Part shown: positions 9,895 through 23,966 of the stretch, in pieces
Numbering within the stretch: the stretch's first letter is position 1
Layout of the letters: each line of letters starts with the position of its first letter
Assembly: GCF_011764565.1 (NCBI RefSeq)
Contig: NZ_AP022871.1
Span: forward strand, 6,944,320 to 7,008,319
DNA length: 64,000 nucleotides
Direction: 5' to 3'
Source of the DNA: Phytohabitans suffuscus
Lineage (GTDB): Bacteria; Actinomycetota; Actinomycetes; Mycobacteriales; Micromonosporaceae
Translations under genes and position numbers: made by a program
The notes under the pieces: generated by a model
What the model was told of the DNA's origin: nothing
Seen by the model: only the letters and a program-made list of their open reading frames with translations
Databases searched by the model: none

Positions 9895-10772
9895 GGCGCC
9901 TGCTCGCGGTCGCCGCCGGGGTCGCTGGGGCCCGGGCGGTGCTCAGCGCGTTGGGTGCCCAGCCGGCCCTGTCCCGGACCAACTTCCGGGGGCGCACCGT
10001 CTCGCTGGCCGGGGGGCCGGCGCTGGCCGCCGGTGCCGCGGTGTCGGCCGCGGTCGCGGCTCCCAGCACGGCCGCCGCGGCGGCCGCGCTCACCGCTGGC
10101 GTGGGCTCCGGCGCGGTGGGGCTCTACGACGACGTGATGGGCGAGCGTTCCTGGTCGGTCCCGGGCTGCGGCACCGGGCGGGACGCCCGCGAGCCCTCCG
10201 GAGCGGAAGGCGGCCAAGGGGTTCGCCGGGCACCTCGCCGCGCTCCGCGAGGGGCGGGTGACCAGCGGGCTCGTCAAGATCGTCGGGGTGGGCGCGGCCG
10301 GGCTCGCCGCGTCCGCGCTGCTCGCCGCCGACCCGTCCCGCCCGCGCCGGGCCACCCGCGCGGGCGGGCCGCCGACCTGCTGCTGGGCACTGGCGTGATC
10401 GCGGGTACGGCCAACCTGCTCAACCTCTTCGACCTGCGCCCCGGCCGGGCGATCAAGGCGGGCGGGATGATCGCCGCGCCGCTGTCGCTCGGGCGGGCCG
10501 GTGGGCTGGCCGCCGGGCCGCTGGGCGTGGCCGCGAGCGTGCTTCCCGACGATCTCGACGAGCGGGTGATGCTCGGCGACAGCGGGGCGAACGCGCTGGG
10601 CGCGCTGCTCGGCGTGGCGATCGCCGCGCGCACCGGGCCGGCCGGGCGGGCCGCCGCGCTCGCCGCCGTCGCCGCGCTGACCGCGGCCAGCGAGAAGGTC
10701 AGCTTCACCAAGGTGATCGAGGCCAACCCGGTGCTGAGCCAGCTCGACGCGCTCGGGCGCCGCAGCTCCTGA
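9891..10772 (+). CDS. MraY/WecA-like phospho-glycosyl transferase family membrane protein (frame errors)
   Basis: The frame starts at GTG 9891 overlapping the steB stop. Recognisable parts are [24 protein letters not shown] (the DD motif), [20 protein letters not shown] and the signature [19 protein letters not shown], all of polyprenyl-phosphate N-acetylhexosamine phosphotransferases, with several hydrophobic segments. Between about 10150 and 10370 the family sequence ([39 protein letters not shown]) is in another frame, so at least two compensating frame errors are present. It probably makes or handles a lipid-linked precursor, in keeping with murJ next to it. The substrate is unknown. Confidence 0.78.
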   Translation: MRRLLAVAAGVAGARAVLSALGAQPALSRTNFRGRTVSLAGGPALAAGAAVSAAVAAPSTAAAAAALTAGVGSGAVGLYDDVMGERSWSVPGCGTGRDAREPSGAEGGQGVRRAPRRAPRGAGDQRARQDRRGGRGRARRVRAARRRPVPPAPGHPRGRAADLLLGTGVIAGTANLLNLFDLRPGRAIKAGGMIAAPLSLGRAGGLAAGPLGVAASVLPDDLDERVMLGDSGANALGALLGVAIAARTGPAGRAAALAAVAALTAASEKVSFTKVIEANPVLSQLDALGRRSS

Positions 10773-10773
10773 C

Positions 10774-12388
10774 GTGGCCGCGCCAGCGAGCGGAGCGAGC
10801 GCGACCGGCTCAGTCCCGGGGCCGTACGGATCGCCGGAGCGGCGACGCTCATCGCGGTGCTCACCGTGGCCAGCCGGCTGGCCGGCTTCGCCCGCACGGG
10901 CGTGTTCACGTGGGTGGTGGGGGACACCGACGTCGGTGGCATCTACGTGGTGGCGAACACGGTTCCCAACATCATCTTCGAGATCGTCGCCGGCGGGGCG
11001 CTGGCCAGTCTGGTCGTACCCCTGCTGGCCGGAAGCGTCGCGGCGGGTGACCGGGCCGCGGTCTCGGCCACCACGTCGGCGCTGCTGACCTGGACCCTGA
11101 CCCTGCTGCTGCCGCTGGCCGCGCTGGTCGCGGTCGCGGCCGGCCCGATCATGGCGGCGCTCGGCACCACCGACGAGGCGGCGACGCTCATGCTGCGGGT
11201 CTTCGCGCCCCAGCTGCCGCTGTACGGGATCGGGATCGTGCTGGCCGGCGTGCTGCAGGCGCACCGCCGCTTCGCCTGGCCGGTGCTCGCGCCGCTGCTG
11301 TCCAGCGTCACCGTGATCGGCGCGTACCTGCTCTACGGCGCGGTCGAGGGGCGCCGGGCCGACCTGGCGCAGGTGGGGCGTACCGGTGAGCTGATCCTGT
11401 CGGTCGGCACCACGCTCGGCGTGGTCGTGCTCTCGCTGTGCCTGGTGGTCCCGGCGCGGCGGCTGGGGCTGCGGCTGCGGGCCGGGTGGCGGTTCGACGG
11501 GGAGGCGCGGCGCGCGGTCGGCGGGCTCGCCCTGGCCGGCGCGGTGACCGTGGGCGCCCAGCAGGTGGCGCTGCTGGTCACGCTCCGGCTCGCGCTGGAC
11601 GGCCCGGTGGGTACCCCGGTCGTGTACAACCTGGCGCAGACGATCTACCTGCTGCCGTGGGCGGTGCTGGCGGTGCCGCTGGCCACGGCGGCGTACCCGA
11701 CGCTCGTGGCCGCCCACGCCGGGCGCGACGGCGGGCGCTACGACACCACGCTCGCCCCCACCGTTCGCGGCGTGCTGCTGCTGAGCTGCGCGGGCGCCGC
11801 CGCGCTGGTGGCGGTCGCCGGGCCGGTGGCGCGGTTCTTCGACGTGCCGGGCGCGGCGGCCGGTATCGCCGGGTTCGCGCCCGGACTGCTCGGCTACGGG
11901 CTGTTCGCGGTGCTGACCCGCGCCCTGTACGCCCGCGGCGAGCCGCGACCCGCCGCGCTGGCCACCCTGGCCGGCTGGGCCTGCGCGGCCCTGTCCACGG
12001 TGGCGCTCGCGGCCGCGCTCGCGCAGGATCAGCGCGTGCTCGCGCTCACGCTGGGTAACTCGATCGGGATGTTGCTGCTCGGCGCCCTGCTCGTGGCCGC
12101 GGTGCTGCGCGGCGCCGGGCGGCCCGCGCTCGCCGGCCTCGACCGGGCGGCGGTGGCGGGCCTGGTCGCCGGTGGCGCGGCGGCACTGGCCGGATGGCTG
12201 GTCACGCGCGCAACCGGCACCCCGGGCGACGGCGGCGCGGTGCTGCAGGGCATGCTGTCCGGAGCCGTCGTGGCCGCGGTGTTCCTCGGTGTCGCCTACC
12301 CGGTGGACCGCCGCGACATGCGCCCCCTACTCGCGGCGATCACGCGACGGCTGGGACGGCGGGCACGGGGAAGGGAGTCACTTCTTGA
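10774..12388 (+). CDS. murJ: MurJ-like lipid II flippase (frame errors at both ends)
   Basis: It flips lipid-linked peptidoglycan precursor across the membrane. The core from 10857 shows the MurJ pattern with about 14 hydrophobic helices: SRLAGFARTGVFTWVVG, VANTVPNIIFEIVAGGALAS, GVLQAHRRFAWPVLAPLLSS, LPWAVLAVPLATAAYP. No start codon lies in frame upstream of GTG 10857, although conserved-looking sequence (GAVRIAGAATLIAVL) does; GTG 10774 joins it if one base is missing near 10820. At the 3' end the frame fails to stop and runs through the next two genes; one missing base near 12350-12380 would bring in TGA 12386-12388, overlapping the TTG start of the glycosyltransferase. The core is certain and both ends are inferred. 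Confidence 0.85.
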
Positions 12389-13523
12389 GCTTCGACGGGG
12401 CTGTCGCCCTCGTCCTCGCGTCCAGCACCGGCGGGGTCGGCCAGCACGTCGCGTCCCTGGCCCGCGGGCTCGTCGCCGGCGGGGCCACCGTCACGGTGTG
12501 CGGGCCGGCGGCGACCGACGAGCGGTTCCGGTTCGGCGAGGCCGGTGCCCGGTTCGAGGCCGTCGAGATCCCGCCCAACCCGCGGCTCACCGACGCCCGC
12601 GCGGTCGGCGACCTGCGCCGCGCGATCGGCCAGGTCGACGTGGTGCACGCGCACGGGCTGCGGGCCGGCTTCGTCGCCGCGCTCGTCCGGCCCCGCCCGC
12701 CGCTCGTCGTGACCTGGCACAACGCCGTGATCGCCAAGGGCCTGCGGGGCACCGCCTCGCGGCTGGCCGCGCGGGCCGTCGCCCGCGCCGCCCAGGTCAC
12801 GCTCGGCGCCTCGGAAGACCTCGTCGACACCGCCACCGAGCTCGGCGCGCGGGACGCCCGGCTGAGCCCGGTCGCCGCGCCGGTGCTGCCGCCGCCGCAC
12901 CGCTCGCGCGCGGCGGTACGGGCCGAGTTCGGGCTCGGGCCGAGTGCCAGCCGGGCGGGCGCGGGCGGAAAGGGTCGCGAGCCGGCCCTCATCCTCTCGG
13001 TGGGGCGGCTGCACCCGCAGAAGCGGTACGACGTGCTGGTCGACGCGGCCGCCCGGTGGCGCGACCTCGACCCGGCACCCGTCGTGGTGATCGCCGGCAG
13101 CGGCCCGGCGTACATGCCGCTGGCCGCGCGGATCTCCGAGACCCGCGCGCCGATCACCCTGCTCGGCCACCGCACCGACGTCTCCGACCTGCTGGCCGGC
13201 GCCGACCTCGCGGTGGTGACCAGCGACTGGGAGGCGCGGCAGCTGTTCGCGCAGGAGGCGCTGCGGGCCGGCGTGCCGCTGGTGACCACCGCCGTCGGCG
13301 GCGTGCCCGACCTGGTCGGCGACGCCGCGCGGCTGGTCCCGCCGGACGACGTGGACGCGGTCGACGCGGCCGTGCGCGAGCTGATCGGCGACCCCGAGCT
13401 GCGCGCCGAGTACGCCCGGCGGGGCCCGGAGCGGGCCGACACGTGGCCCGACGAGGCGGACACGGTCCAGGCGGTCCAGGCGGTGTACGCCGAGGTCGTG
13501 GCGGCGGAGACGGCGCATCCGTC

Positions 13524-13527
<4 letters not shown>
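12385..13527 (+). CDS. GT4-family glycosyltransferase
   Basis: The product is about 380 residues. TTG 12385 is chosen because aaggga lies upstream and the family N-terminus (SFDGAVALVLASSTGGVGQHVASLARGLV) follows directly. It has the two Rossmann folds of GT-B glycosyltransferases: donor and acceptor halves, LILSVGRLHPQKRYDVLVDAA at the hinge, and the EX7E-type segment QLFAQEALRAGVPLVTTAVGGVPDLV. It probably adds a sugar to a lipid- or cell-wall-linked acceptor, given murJ before and a membrane protein after. Its stop is overlapped by the next ATG (ATGA). Confidence 0.9.
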
Positions 13528-17668
<4,141 letters not shown>

Positions 17669-17672
<4 letters not shown>

Positions 17673-18226
17673 CCGCCTCCCACACGTACGAGGTCAGGGC
17701 ACAGCACGAGCGGTTCCGCGGGCCGGTCTTCCGGGTCGTGACCGACGAGGTGCTGATGCCCGGCGGCGAGGTCGTCGACCGCGACTACCTGCAGCACGTC
17801 GGCGCGGTCGGCGTGGTCGCCGTCGACGACGACGGCCAGGTGGTGCTGATCCGCCAGTACCGGCACGCGGTCCGCCGCCACCTGTGGGAGATCCCGGCCG
17901 GCCTGAGCGACGTGCCCGGCGAGGCCCTGCCCGACGTCGCCGCCCGCGAGCTGGCCGAGGAGACCGACCTCACCGCCGGCCGGCTGGAGCACCTGCTGGA
18001 GCTGCACACCACACCCGGCTGCTCGAACGAGCGCATCCGCCTCTTCCTCGCCCGCGACCTGCGCCCCGCGCCCGACTCGGGCTACCAGCGCCACGACGAG
18101 GAGGCCGAGCTGGAGGTCCGCCGCTTCCCCCTGCTCGACGCGGTGACGATGACCCTGGCCGGCGAGATCACCAATGGCCCGACGGTCGCCGGCATCCTCG
18201 CCGCCGCCCACGTCCTGTCCCGCTAG
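17669..18226 (+). CDS. NUDIX hydrolase, ADP-ribose pyrophosphatase type
   Basis: The 185-residue protein starts at GTG 17669 overlapping the pyrG stop. The NUDIX box is clear: [24 protein letters not shown] (GX5EX7REUXEEXG pattern). The N-terminal [22 protein letters not shown] and [20 protein letters not shown] are typical of ADP-ribose pyrophosphatases (NudF-like), which clear ADP-ribose in the cytoplasm. This pyrG-nudix order is common in actinobacteria. Box C begins 56 bp after the stop. Confidence 0.93.
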
Positions 18227-18281
18227 CCCGCGCGTCCGCGTCCGCGTTCAAAGATCGGTTCAAGTTCGAAGAGACAGACAC

Positions 18282-18311
18282 GGGCTACCGCGACGTCCGC
18301 GGTGGTCCGGA
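18282..18311 (+). repeat. Box-C interspersed repeat, 5' half only
   Basis: The sequence ggctaccgcgacgtccgcgg plus tggtccggacc matches the first half of box C; the clade-typical ccgttgctcccgcgg half is missing. Confidence 0.75.
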
Positions 18312-18534
18312 CCCAATGCCACTTACTTAAGTCGATCATGGAGTCGGGTCCGTACCGGGTTACCCGAGCGCTCGACCGTTCGTGGCGCTCCGCACCTCTT
18401 GGAGAATCGGCAGCCCACCGCTTTGATCGAACTTGAGACCTTCCGGGGTTCAGGGTTCGCGTCTGTCCACAGTGACCACTGTGCTTCCGCTGGTCTGTCG
18501 GCCTCGATGTGGAGGCTGGGGGGCGGTTTCGGTG

Positions 18535-18582
18535 GATCGTGGTATGGATCCGCCCCTCTGGGGGCAGTTTCATACCACGATC
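18535..18582. repeat. Type-1 palindrome, copy 2
   Basis: Identical over its 48 nt to the copy at 4720-4767: arms GATCGTGGTATG/CATACCACGATC around GCCCCTCTGGGGGC. The similarity extends about 60 bp on each side, so this is a dispersed duplication and not just a convergent hairpin. Confidence 0.9.
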
Positions 18583-18917
18583 TGTTGCTGGGAGCCGCGC
18601 GTTCGAGGGCGGCATCGAATTTGCCTGGTTTGTTCTTCTCGTCGGGGGATCGTGGGCCTCAGAGATCCGATGGGGCGAGCCGGAAGCCGTCGGGTCGCTC
18701 CCCGCGTTGGCGCCGGCCGCTTTCTGCCCGATTTGCCCGCCGTCGTAGGGTCCGAGGGACCGGTTCCGGTGGGTCAAAGGTGACAAACCAGGCGATTTCG
18801 GCGGCGGCACCGTCGCACCCGTGACCCTGGCCGCCCGGCCATCCCGCTCAACCCTGACCGCGAAAGCTCCATAGGCACAGTGAGCCATTCCGGGCAAGCG
18901 TTTGGCTACTGAGCGTT

Positions 18918-19739
18918 TCATGTGGTGCGGGCGTGGTCGGTGTGGAGGATGACGAGCGCCGCGGCGACGATCTTCCCGATGCGCCAGGGATCGAGGCTGA
19001 CGTTGCGGAGCGCTTTGAACGTCATCTTCAGCAGCGAGTTGCCGCGTTCGCCGATCGCCCGAACGCTGTTATGGGCCTTGTTGAGCTGCTGCTGGATGAG
19101 AGTGAGCAGGCCACCTTTGGGCTTCTTGAACGCCACGGTGATCGTGTCGGACTCGCCCTCGTAGCCCAGATCACCCAGCGCGCGCAGGTCATCGGCGGCG
19201 TCGACGAGGGCGGGGAGTACTTGGGTGTCGGCACGCACCGCGGTGGTGTCGTGCTCGCGGCCAGGCCGCACGTCGGAGGTCCAGATCGGCCAGCCGTCGG
19301 GGACGGTGATCACCTGGACGTTGCCGCCGTGGTTGTCGTGCTTGCCGGACCACCACAAGTCCACACCTGGTGTCGGTCCGGGGATGCGGCAGCGGTCGGT
19401 CTCGACCAGCATCCCGTCGATGCTCACATGGCTGTAGCCGGCCGCCTTCGCCGCCAGCAGCGCACCGTGCAGGCCGGGCGCCTTCGCGGCCAGCGCGTCG
19501 ATGCCCTCGTGCAAGTAGTCATAGCCGGTCGACTTGCTGATCGCGTTGTCCCGGGCCAGTTGGCTCATCCGGGTACCGTCCAGAAACCAGCGCAGGATCA
19601 ATATCGCCTGCTCGTGGCAGGACAGCGAACGTGTGTCGGCGCGGGTACCACGCCGGAGGCGTTCGTCCGCCAGCAGCCCCGCCAGGAACTCCACCGTCTC
19701 CTCGCGTACCGGCAGCTCGGCGGTGTATGTGACACTCAT
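18918..19739 (-). CDS. IS5-family DDE transposase
   Basis: The 273-residue protein starts at ATG 19737-19739 (MSVTYTAELPVREETVEFLA). An N-terminal helix-turn-helix is followed by a DDE domain of the DDE_Tnp_4 type: VSIDGMLVETDRCRIPG (first Asp), SGKHDNHGGNVQVITVPDG, ALGDLGYEGESDTITVAFKKPKGG (second Asp and nearby Glu), ERGNSLLKMTFKALRNVSLDP. It appears intact, with terminal repeats on both sides, so the element may still be mobile. Confidence 0.88.
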   Translation of the reverse strand: MSVTYTAELPVREETVEFLAGLLADERLRRGTRADTRSLSCHEQAILILRWFLDGTRMSQLARDNAISKSTGYDYLHEGIDALAAKAPGLHGALLAAKAAGYSHVSIDGMLVETDRCRIPGPTPGVDLWWSGKHDNHGGNVQVITVPDGWPIWTSDVRPGREHDTTAVRADTQVLPALVDAADDLRALGDLGYEGESDTITVAFKKPKGGLLTLIQQQLNKAHNSVRAIGERGNSLLKMTFKALRNVSLDPWRIGKIVAAALVILHTDHARTT

Positions 19740-19743
19740 CGTC

Positions 19744-19805
19744 GACGCAGAACCCTTATGAAGTTGATCTGTGGAAGGACCACCTTCATACCGGGGTTCT
19801 GCGTC
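19744..19805. repeat. Inverted repeat just inside the IS right end
   Basis: GACGCAGAACCC (19744-19755) pairs with GGGGTTCTGCGTC (19793-19805), and between them ATGAAG pairs with CTTCAT. The hairpin lies directly upstream of the transposase ATG and could limit transposase expression; this role is inferred from position. Confidence 0.6.
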
Positions 19806-20005
19806 TTCTCGTTGCACCACAACGGATCCGGCGTGTCACCGCACCCACCCACAGCCAGCTACGCAGCGCAACCCACCGTTACGCGGAATGGCTCAGTGGC
19901 ACCGGGGACCGCCGCTCCCGCGACCTCGCCCTGCGCGTCACATGACCCACCCCCGCCCATCAGGCGGCCGTTGATCGCGCGGGCGCGGCGCGGGCCAGGG
20001 CTGCT

Positions 20006-20067
20006 GTTGATCAGGGACTTTATGGCGGGACACGCCGGCCGACACGCCCACGAAGTCCCTGATCAAC
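20006..20067. repeat. Long perfect-stem palindrome
   Basis: GTTGATCAGGGACTT (20006-20020) and AAGTCCCTGATCAAC (20053-20067) are perfect reverse complements flanking a 32-base loop that is itself GC-rich. It is unlike the GATCGTGG palindromes. Confidence 0.8.
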
Positions 20068-20462
20068 CCCCCGACCGGGAGGGTTGGGCTAGCGGGTCGA
20101 CAGCGACCGACCCGGGTTGGGTTGTGAAGCGCGGAGGGTGAGGCTGCGGGAGCAGCGGGTCTGGACCCGGTCCGGACCGTTGCTCCCACGCCTCACCTCC
20201 CGCGGGCACCGCTCCGGCCGGTGGCGCGCAGCGCCCACGACGGCCGAGCGCCCAGTCGCGCAGAGATTCCCTGTCCACCTGAGGTGGCCCGACCCCATGA
20301 TCGACTTGAGGTGAGTGGCGGTGGGTGGCCGTTGCTCCTGCGGTCTCACCTTCCGTGGTCGCGCACGCACGGCCCGCCCGGACCGGGCCTCACGGTCCCA
20401 GTCGGCCTCGTGTGGGCGCGAACCTCAGGGTCAGGTCCGACTTGTCCCTTACCGCGCAGGCG

Positions 20463-20511
20463 GATCGTGGACCTCCGGCTGCCCCTGTCAGGGCCGCCCG
20501 CGCCCACGATC
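20463..20511. repeat. Type-2 palindrome, copy 5
   Basis: Arms GATCGTGG and CCACGATC with an inner GGCTGCCCCTGTCAGGGCCG. Confidence 0.75.
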
Positions 20512-20579
20512 AACCTGCCGACACGCGCAACCAGGCGGTTTGACCACGAGCGCCGGGTAGCAGAGCTGTGGGCGGGGGT

Positions 20580-20682
20580 GGGGCTTGGCCCGCGGAGCTG
20601 GCAGCGGAGGTCGGGGAAGTCGGCGAGCGCTGCGAGCCGCCGGCCGGAGCGGTGCCCGCGGGAGCATGCGGTCTGCGACTGG
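20580..20682 (+). repeat. Long dispersed repeat, copy A
   Basis: About 103 bp starting ggggcttggcccgcggagc and ending near gagcatgcggtctgcgactgg; about 90 percent identical by eye to 30096-30199. Both copies lie just beyond the 3' end of a minus-strand gene. Confidence 0.85.
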
Positions 20683-20748
20683 TGCGGACCGGGGCATATC
20701 GGCTTAAAAGCTCTGATCTGCGCGGCGTGACCCCGCCTTGGGTAGGAC

Positions 20749-20777
20749 GAAGCCGCCGGCGACGGGCCGGCGGCTTC
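20749..20777 (-). terminator. Hairpin terminator of the TM2-domain gene
   Basis: GAAGCCGCCGGC and GCCGGCGGCTTC form a perfect 12 bp stem with a five-base loop, 19 bp beyond the stop of the minus-strand gene. There is no clear U tract, as is common in GC-rich actinomycetes. Confidence 0.8.
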
Positions 20778-20795
20778 AAGGAACGGGCGGGAGGT

Positions 20796-21098
20796 TCAGC
20801 TGTCGCGGAGGACGCGGCCCTGGGCGTCGGTGCCGCCGTTGACGAGGATGAGGATCCCGTCGATCAGGCCCCACAGGCCACCGAGGCCGCAGGTGAAGAC
20901 GCCGACCAGGAGCTGGCCGACGGCGAGGCCGGTGTGGCCGGTGTAGAAGCGGCCGACGCCGAAGGTGCCGAGAAAGATGCCGAGCAGGCCCGCGACGAGC
21001 TTGCTCTTGTCCGAGTAGACGACGCCCGGCTGGCCGTACTGAGGCTGGCCGTACTGCGGCTGCTCGGGGTATTGCGGCTGGTACGGAGGAGTGGTCAT
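20796..21098 (-). CDS. TM2-domain membrane protein
   Basis: The 100-residue protein has a Pro/Gln/Tyr-rich cytoplasmic N-terminus (about residues 1-28, with YGQPQYGQP repeats) and two membrane helices with the TM2 motif: LVAGLLGIFLGTFGVGRFYTGHTGLAVGQLLVGVFTCGLGGLWGLIDGI. The function of the family is unknown. The gene stands alone, divergent from ald, with its own terminator. Confidence 0.9.
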   Translation of the reverse strand: MTTPPYQPQYPEQPQYGQPQYGQPGVVYSDKSKLVAGLLGIFLGTFGVGRFYTGHTGLAVGQLLVGVFTCGLGGLWGLIDGILILVNGGTDAQGRVLRDS

Positions 21099-21448
21099 GA
21101 GGCGCCACCATAGTGATCCAACCGGAATGTGTCGGGAGCAGGGTCCACTCTGTGAGACGGTAGGCTGAGAATTGTGTCCGATCGGGTAGGGCCGGGGGCT
21201 GACAGTTCGTCAGCTGGGGTATTCACCGGCTGTCATCATGTCGCCTGATCTCGGAAACGAGCCGGCCCTAGACTGCCGCGGACGGCAGCGCCCGCCGCTA
21301 CGGGTAGCGGGACGAAAGCCGCGGTCGGCACCGAAAGGCGTCGACGCCTAGGCGACACGGAGCGTGACAGCGGCGCGGGATCGCGGCGGCAATGGGGCCG
21401 TCGTGACCGTAGCCCGGGGGCGCCGCCCCGGGGAAGGGTACTGGCAAC
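21099..21448. promoter_or_regulatory. 350 bp divergent region upstream of ald
   Basis: There is no gene. The region must hold the promoters of the TM2 gene and of ald. A small hairpin CTGCCG-CGGA-CGGCAG lies near 21273-21288. I see no recognisable riboswitch or operator. Confidence 0.5.
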
Positions 21449-22564
21449 GTGAAGGTCGGAATCCCACGCGAGGTGAAGAACCACGAGTACCGCGTGGCGA
21501 TCACCCCGGCGGGCATCAACGAGTTCGCCCGTGCGGGTCACGAGGTCTACGTCGAGTCCGGCGCGGGCCTCGGGTCCTCGATCGCCGACGACGAGTTCGC
21601 CGCGGCGGGCGCCCGGATCCTGCCTACGGCGGACGAGGTGTGGGGCACCGCGGAGCTGGTGCTGAAGGTCAAGGAGCCGATCGCCGAGGAGCACCACCGC
21701 ATGCGGCCCGGGCAGGTGCTGTTCACGTACCTGCACCTCGCGGCCTCCAAGGCGTGCACCGACGCCCTGCTGGACCGCAAGGTGACCGGCATCGCGTACG
21801 AGACGGTGGAGACCGCCGACCGGGCGCTCCCGCTGCTCGCGCCGATGTCCGAGGTGGCCGGGCGGCTCGCGCCGCAGGTGGGGGCGTACCACCTGATGCG
21901 CTCGGGCGGCGGCCGCGGCGTGCTGATGGGCGGCGTCTCCGGCGTGTACGCGGCCAAGGTCGTGGTCATCGGCGCGGGCGTGTCCGGCATGAACGCGGCG
22001 GCGATCGCGCTCGGCATGCAGGCCGAGGTGCTGCTGCTCGACCGCAACGTCAACAAGCTGCGCGCGGCGGACGCGATCTACCAGGGGCACCTGCAGACGG
22101 TCGCCTCCAACGCGTACGAGGTGGAGCGCGCCATCATGGACGCCGACCTGGTGATCGGCGCGGTGCTGGTGCCCGGCTCGAAGGCCCCGACGCTCATCAC
22201 CAACGAGCAGGTCTCGCGCATGAAGCCGGGCAGCGTGCTCGTCGACATCTCGATCGACCAGGGCGGCTGCTTCGAGGACTCGCGCGCGACCACCCACGCC
22301 GACCCGGTGTACAACGTGCACGACTCGGTCTTCTACTGCGTGGCCAACATGCCCGGCGCGGTGCCGCACACCAGCACGTACGCGCTGACCAACGTCACCA
22401 TCCCGTACGCGCTGGAGCTGGCCAACCAGGGCTGGCGCGAGGCGATGCGGCGCGACCCGGCGCTCGCCAACGGCCTCAACACGCACGACGGCCAGGTCAC
22501 GTACGGCCCGGTCGCCGAGGCGCACGGCATGGCGTCGGTGCCGCTGGAGGAGGTCCTCACATAG
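21449..22564 (+). CDS. ald: Alanine dehydrogenase
   Basis: The 371-residue protein catalyses reversible NAD-dependent deamination of L-alanine to pyruvate. Start ATG 21449 gives the canonical N-terminus [22 protein letters not shown]. Visible are [17 protein letters not shown] with the catalytic lysine, the active-site histidine region [10 protein letters not shown], the NAD-binding motif [14 protein letters not shown], and [18 protein letters not shown]. Length is typical. In actinomycetes ald is often induced by alanine or hypoxia; no operator is evident here. xerD follows with no gap. Confidence 0.97.
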   Translation: MKVGIPREVKNHEYRVAITPAGINEFARAGHEVYVESGAGLGSSIADDEFAAAGARILPTADEVWGTAELVLKVKEPIAEEHHRMRPGQVLFTYLHLAASKACTDALLDRKVTGIAYETVETADRALPLLAPMSEVAGRLAPQVGAYHLMRSGGGRGVLMGGVSGVYAAKVVVIGAGVSGMNAAAIALGMQAEVLLLDRNVNKLRAADAIYQGHLQTVASNAYEVERAIMDADLVIGAVLVPGSKAPTLITNEQVSRMKPGSVLVDISIDQGGCFEDSRATTHADPVYNVHDSVFYCVANMPGAVPHTSTYALTNVTIPYALELANQGWREAMRRDPALANGLNTHDGQVTYGPVAEAHGMASVPLEEVLT

Positions 22565-22581
22565 CGGACCTGGCGAAGGCG

Positions 22582-23490
22582 GTGCGGACGTACCTCGACC
22601 ACCTCACGGTGGAGCGCGGGCTCTCCGCCAACACGCTCACCTCGTACCGGCGGGACCTGGACCGCTACGTGACCACCCTGACCGCGGGCGGCGTGGCTGA
22701 CCTGGGCTCGGTCACACCCGGCCACGTGGTCGGCTACGTCGTGGCCCTGCGCGGCGGCGACGCCGACCACCCGCCGCTGTCCGCGGCGTCCGCGGCGCGC
22801 GCCGCGTCCGCGGTCCGCGGCCTGCACCGCTTCGCGGTGCGGGAAGGTCTGGTGGCCGACGACGTGAGCCGCGACGTCCGCCCGCCGGTCCCGCCCCGCC
22901 GGCTGCCCAAGGCGCTCGACGTGTCCGATGTGGAGCGGCTGCTCGCGGCCGCGGGCGAGGCCAGCGCTCTGGAGGTACGCGACCGCGCGCTCCTGGAGTT
23001 CCTGTACGGCACCGGGGCGCGCATCTCCGAGGCGGTGGGCGCCGCCGTCGACGACCTCGACCTGGACGAGGGGACCGCGCTGCTGCACGGCAAGGGCGGG
23101 CGCACGCGGCTGGTGCCGATGGGCGGGTACGCCTGCACCGCGCTGCGCGCCTATCTCACCGGGGCGCGGATCGAGCTGGCCGCGGCCGGGCGGGGCACGC
23201 CCCGGGTCTTCCTGAACGCGCGGGGTGGGCCGCTGTCGCGCCAGAGCGCGTGGACGATCCTGCGCCGCACGGCCGGCCGCGCGGGGCTGCCGGTGGAGGG
23301 GCCGCGCGCGGTGTCGCCGCACACGCTCCGTCATTCGTACGCCACGCACCTGCTGGACGGCGGTGCCGACGTGCGGGTCGTGCAGGAGCTGCTCGGTCAC
23401 GCGTCGGTGACGACCACCCAGGTGTACACATTGGTGACGGTCGAACGGCTCCGCGAGGTGTACGCGACCGCACATCCGCGCGCCCGTTGA
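22582..23490 (+). CDS. xerD: Tyrosine recombinase XerD
   Basis: XerD resolves chromosome dimers at dif with XerC. The protein is about 302 residues from GTG 22582 ([29 protein letters not shown]). The catalytic set is complete: Arg in [47 protein letters not shown]. The start is uncertain: the frame upstream offers only an ATA at 22561 preceded by GGAGGT at a good distance, while GTG 22582 has a poor ribosome site. Position directly upstream of parA-scpA-scpB is the usual actinobacterial arrangement and supports XerD over a phage integrase. Confidence 0.93.
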   Translation: MRTYLDHLTVERGLSANTLTSYRRDLDRYVTTLTAGGVADLGSVTPGHVVGYVVALRGGDADHPPLSAASAARAASAVRGLHRFAVREGLVADDVSRDVRPPVPPRRLPKALDVSDVERLLAAAGEASALEVRDRALLEFLYGTGARISEAVGAAVDDLDLDEGTALLHGKGGRTRLVPMGGYACTALRAYLTGARIELAAAGRGTPRVFLNARGGPLSRQSAWTILRRTAGRAGLPVEGPRAVSPHTLRHSYATHLLDGGADVRVVQELLGHASVTTTQVYTLVTVERLREVYATAHPRAR

Positions 23491-23966
23491 CCGCGCTTAA
23501 CGTTTGCGCTGGTGTCGAACGCGTCGCCGGCGCCCGCGGCGGGTTAAACTGACTTACCGCTCAGTCATCCCGCAAACGATGAGCGGTGACGGCTGGCCCC
23601 TCCTACCCGGAGGGGGTCGCTTGCTTTCGCCGCCCTCCGCCGTCTGTCGCGGATCTTGCTCGCGCGCCTCGCGGCGGGCGGCGGGGTGTTGGTCGCGCGC
23701 CTCGTGCCGGGCGGCGGGTGTTGCTCGCGCGCTTTCGTGGTGGGCGGTGGGTCTTGCTATCGTGCCGGGGGCCACTGTGGCCGTGTCCACCACCGCGGCC
23801 ATGCGTTGGTTAGTGTGGAGCGGCCGCCCATGGCCGGAGTGTCGCCCGAGCCCTGAGCAGGGAAGTGGCGTACAGTCGGTCAACGGCCCGGGGCTCGTGT
23901 GGCGGCGCAGCGGGGGTTCGGTCGGCTCCGGCGCCGAGCAGTCGTCGGGAGGGGGCGCAAAAGGCC
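23491..23966. repeat. 476 bp gene-free stretch before parA with short imperfect repeats
   Basis: From about 23655 to 23760 the sequence is built from imperfect copies of gggcggcgggtgttgctcgcgcgc and related forms. The rest holds no recognisable gene; an open frame overlapping the region is only the upstream extension of parA. No parS-like palindrome was seen. Confidence 0.5.

Larger units (their letters stand above)
18227..18877. repeat. Gene-free repeat mosaic after the NUDIX gene
   Basis: This contains partial box C (18282-18311), a type-1 palindrome (18535-18582), and strings shared with the 4.3-5.9 kb region: tgtccacagtgacc followed by gtgcttccgctggt (about 18467; matches 4650), the sequence around the palindrome (matches 4700-4820 almost base for base), aaccaggcgatttcggcggc (about 18784) and gaaagctcc (18862). 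No protein gene is supported. Confidence 0.8.
18878..19898 (-). mobile_element. IS5-like insertion sequence, about 1.02 kb
   Basis: The ends are marked by inverted repeats TGAGCCATTCCG at 18881-18892 and its reverse complement at 19884-19895, with partial matching two bases further out. A transposase gene fills most of the interior. ggca occurs beside both ends (18874-18877 and 19898-19901) and may be the target duplication, but this is uncertain. The element lies inside the interspersed-repeat mosaic. Confidence 0.8.
19899..20795. repeat. Gene-free repeat mosaic between the IS and the TM2 gene
   Basis: This contains box-C fragments (about 19908-19940; 20130-20200, where inverted and direct halves form a large hairpin; about 20332-20370), a 15 bp perfect-stem palindrome (20006-20067), a type-2 palindrome (20463-20511), a 103 bp repeat shared with 30096-30199 (20580-20682) and a terminator (20749-20777). 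No convincing gene is present. Confidence 0.75.

Noticed and set aside
19744-19805. Right terminal inverted repeat of the IS5-like element
   Set aside because: The better-supported outer ends are the TGAGCCATTCCG repeats at 18881-18892 and 19884-19895; this hairpin is internal and upstream of the transposase start.
22582-23490. Phage integrase rather than XerD
   Set aside because: Its position in the ald-xerD-parA-scpAB block and its full-length XerD-like sequence argue for the housekeeping recombinase.
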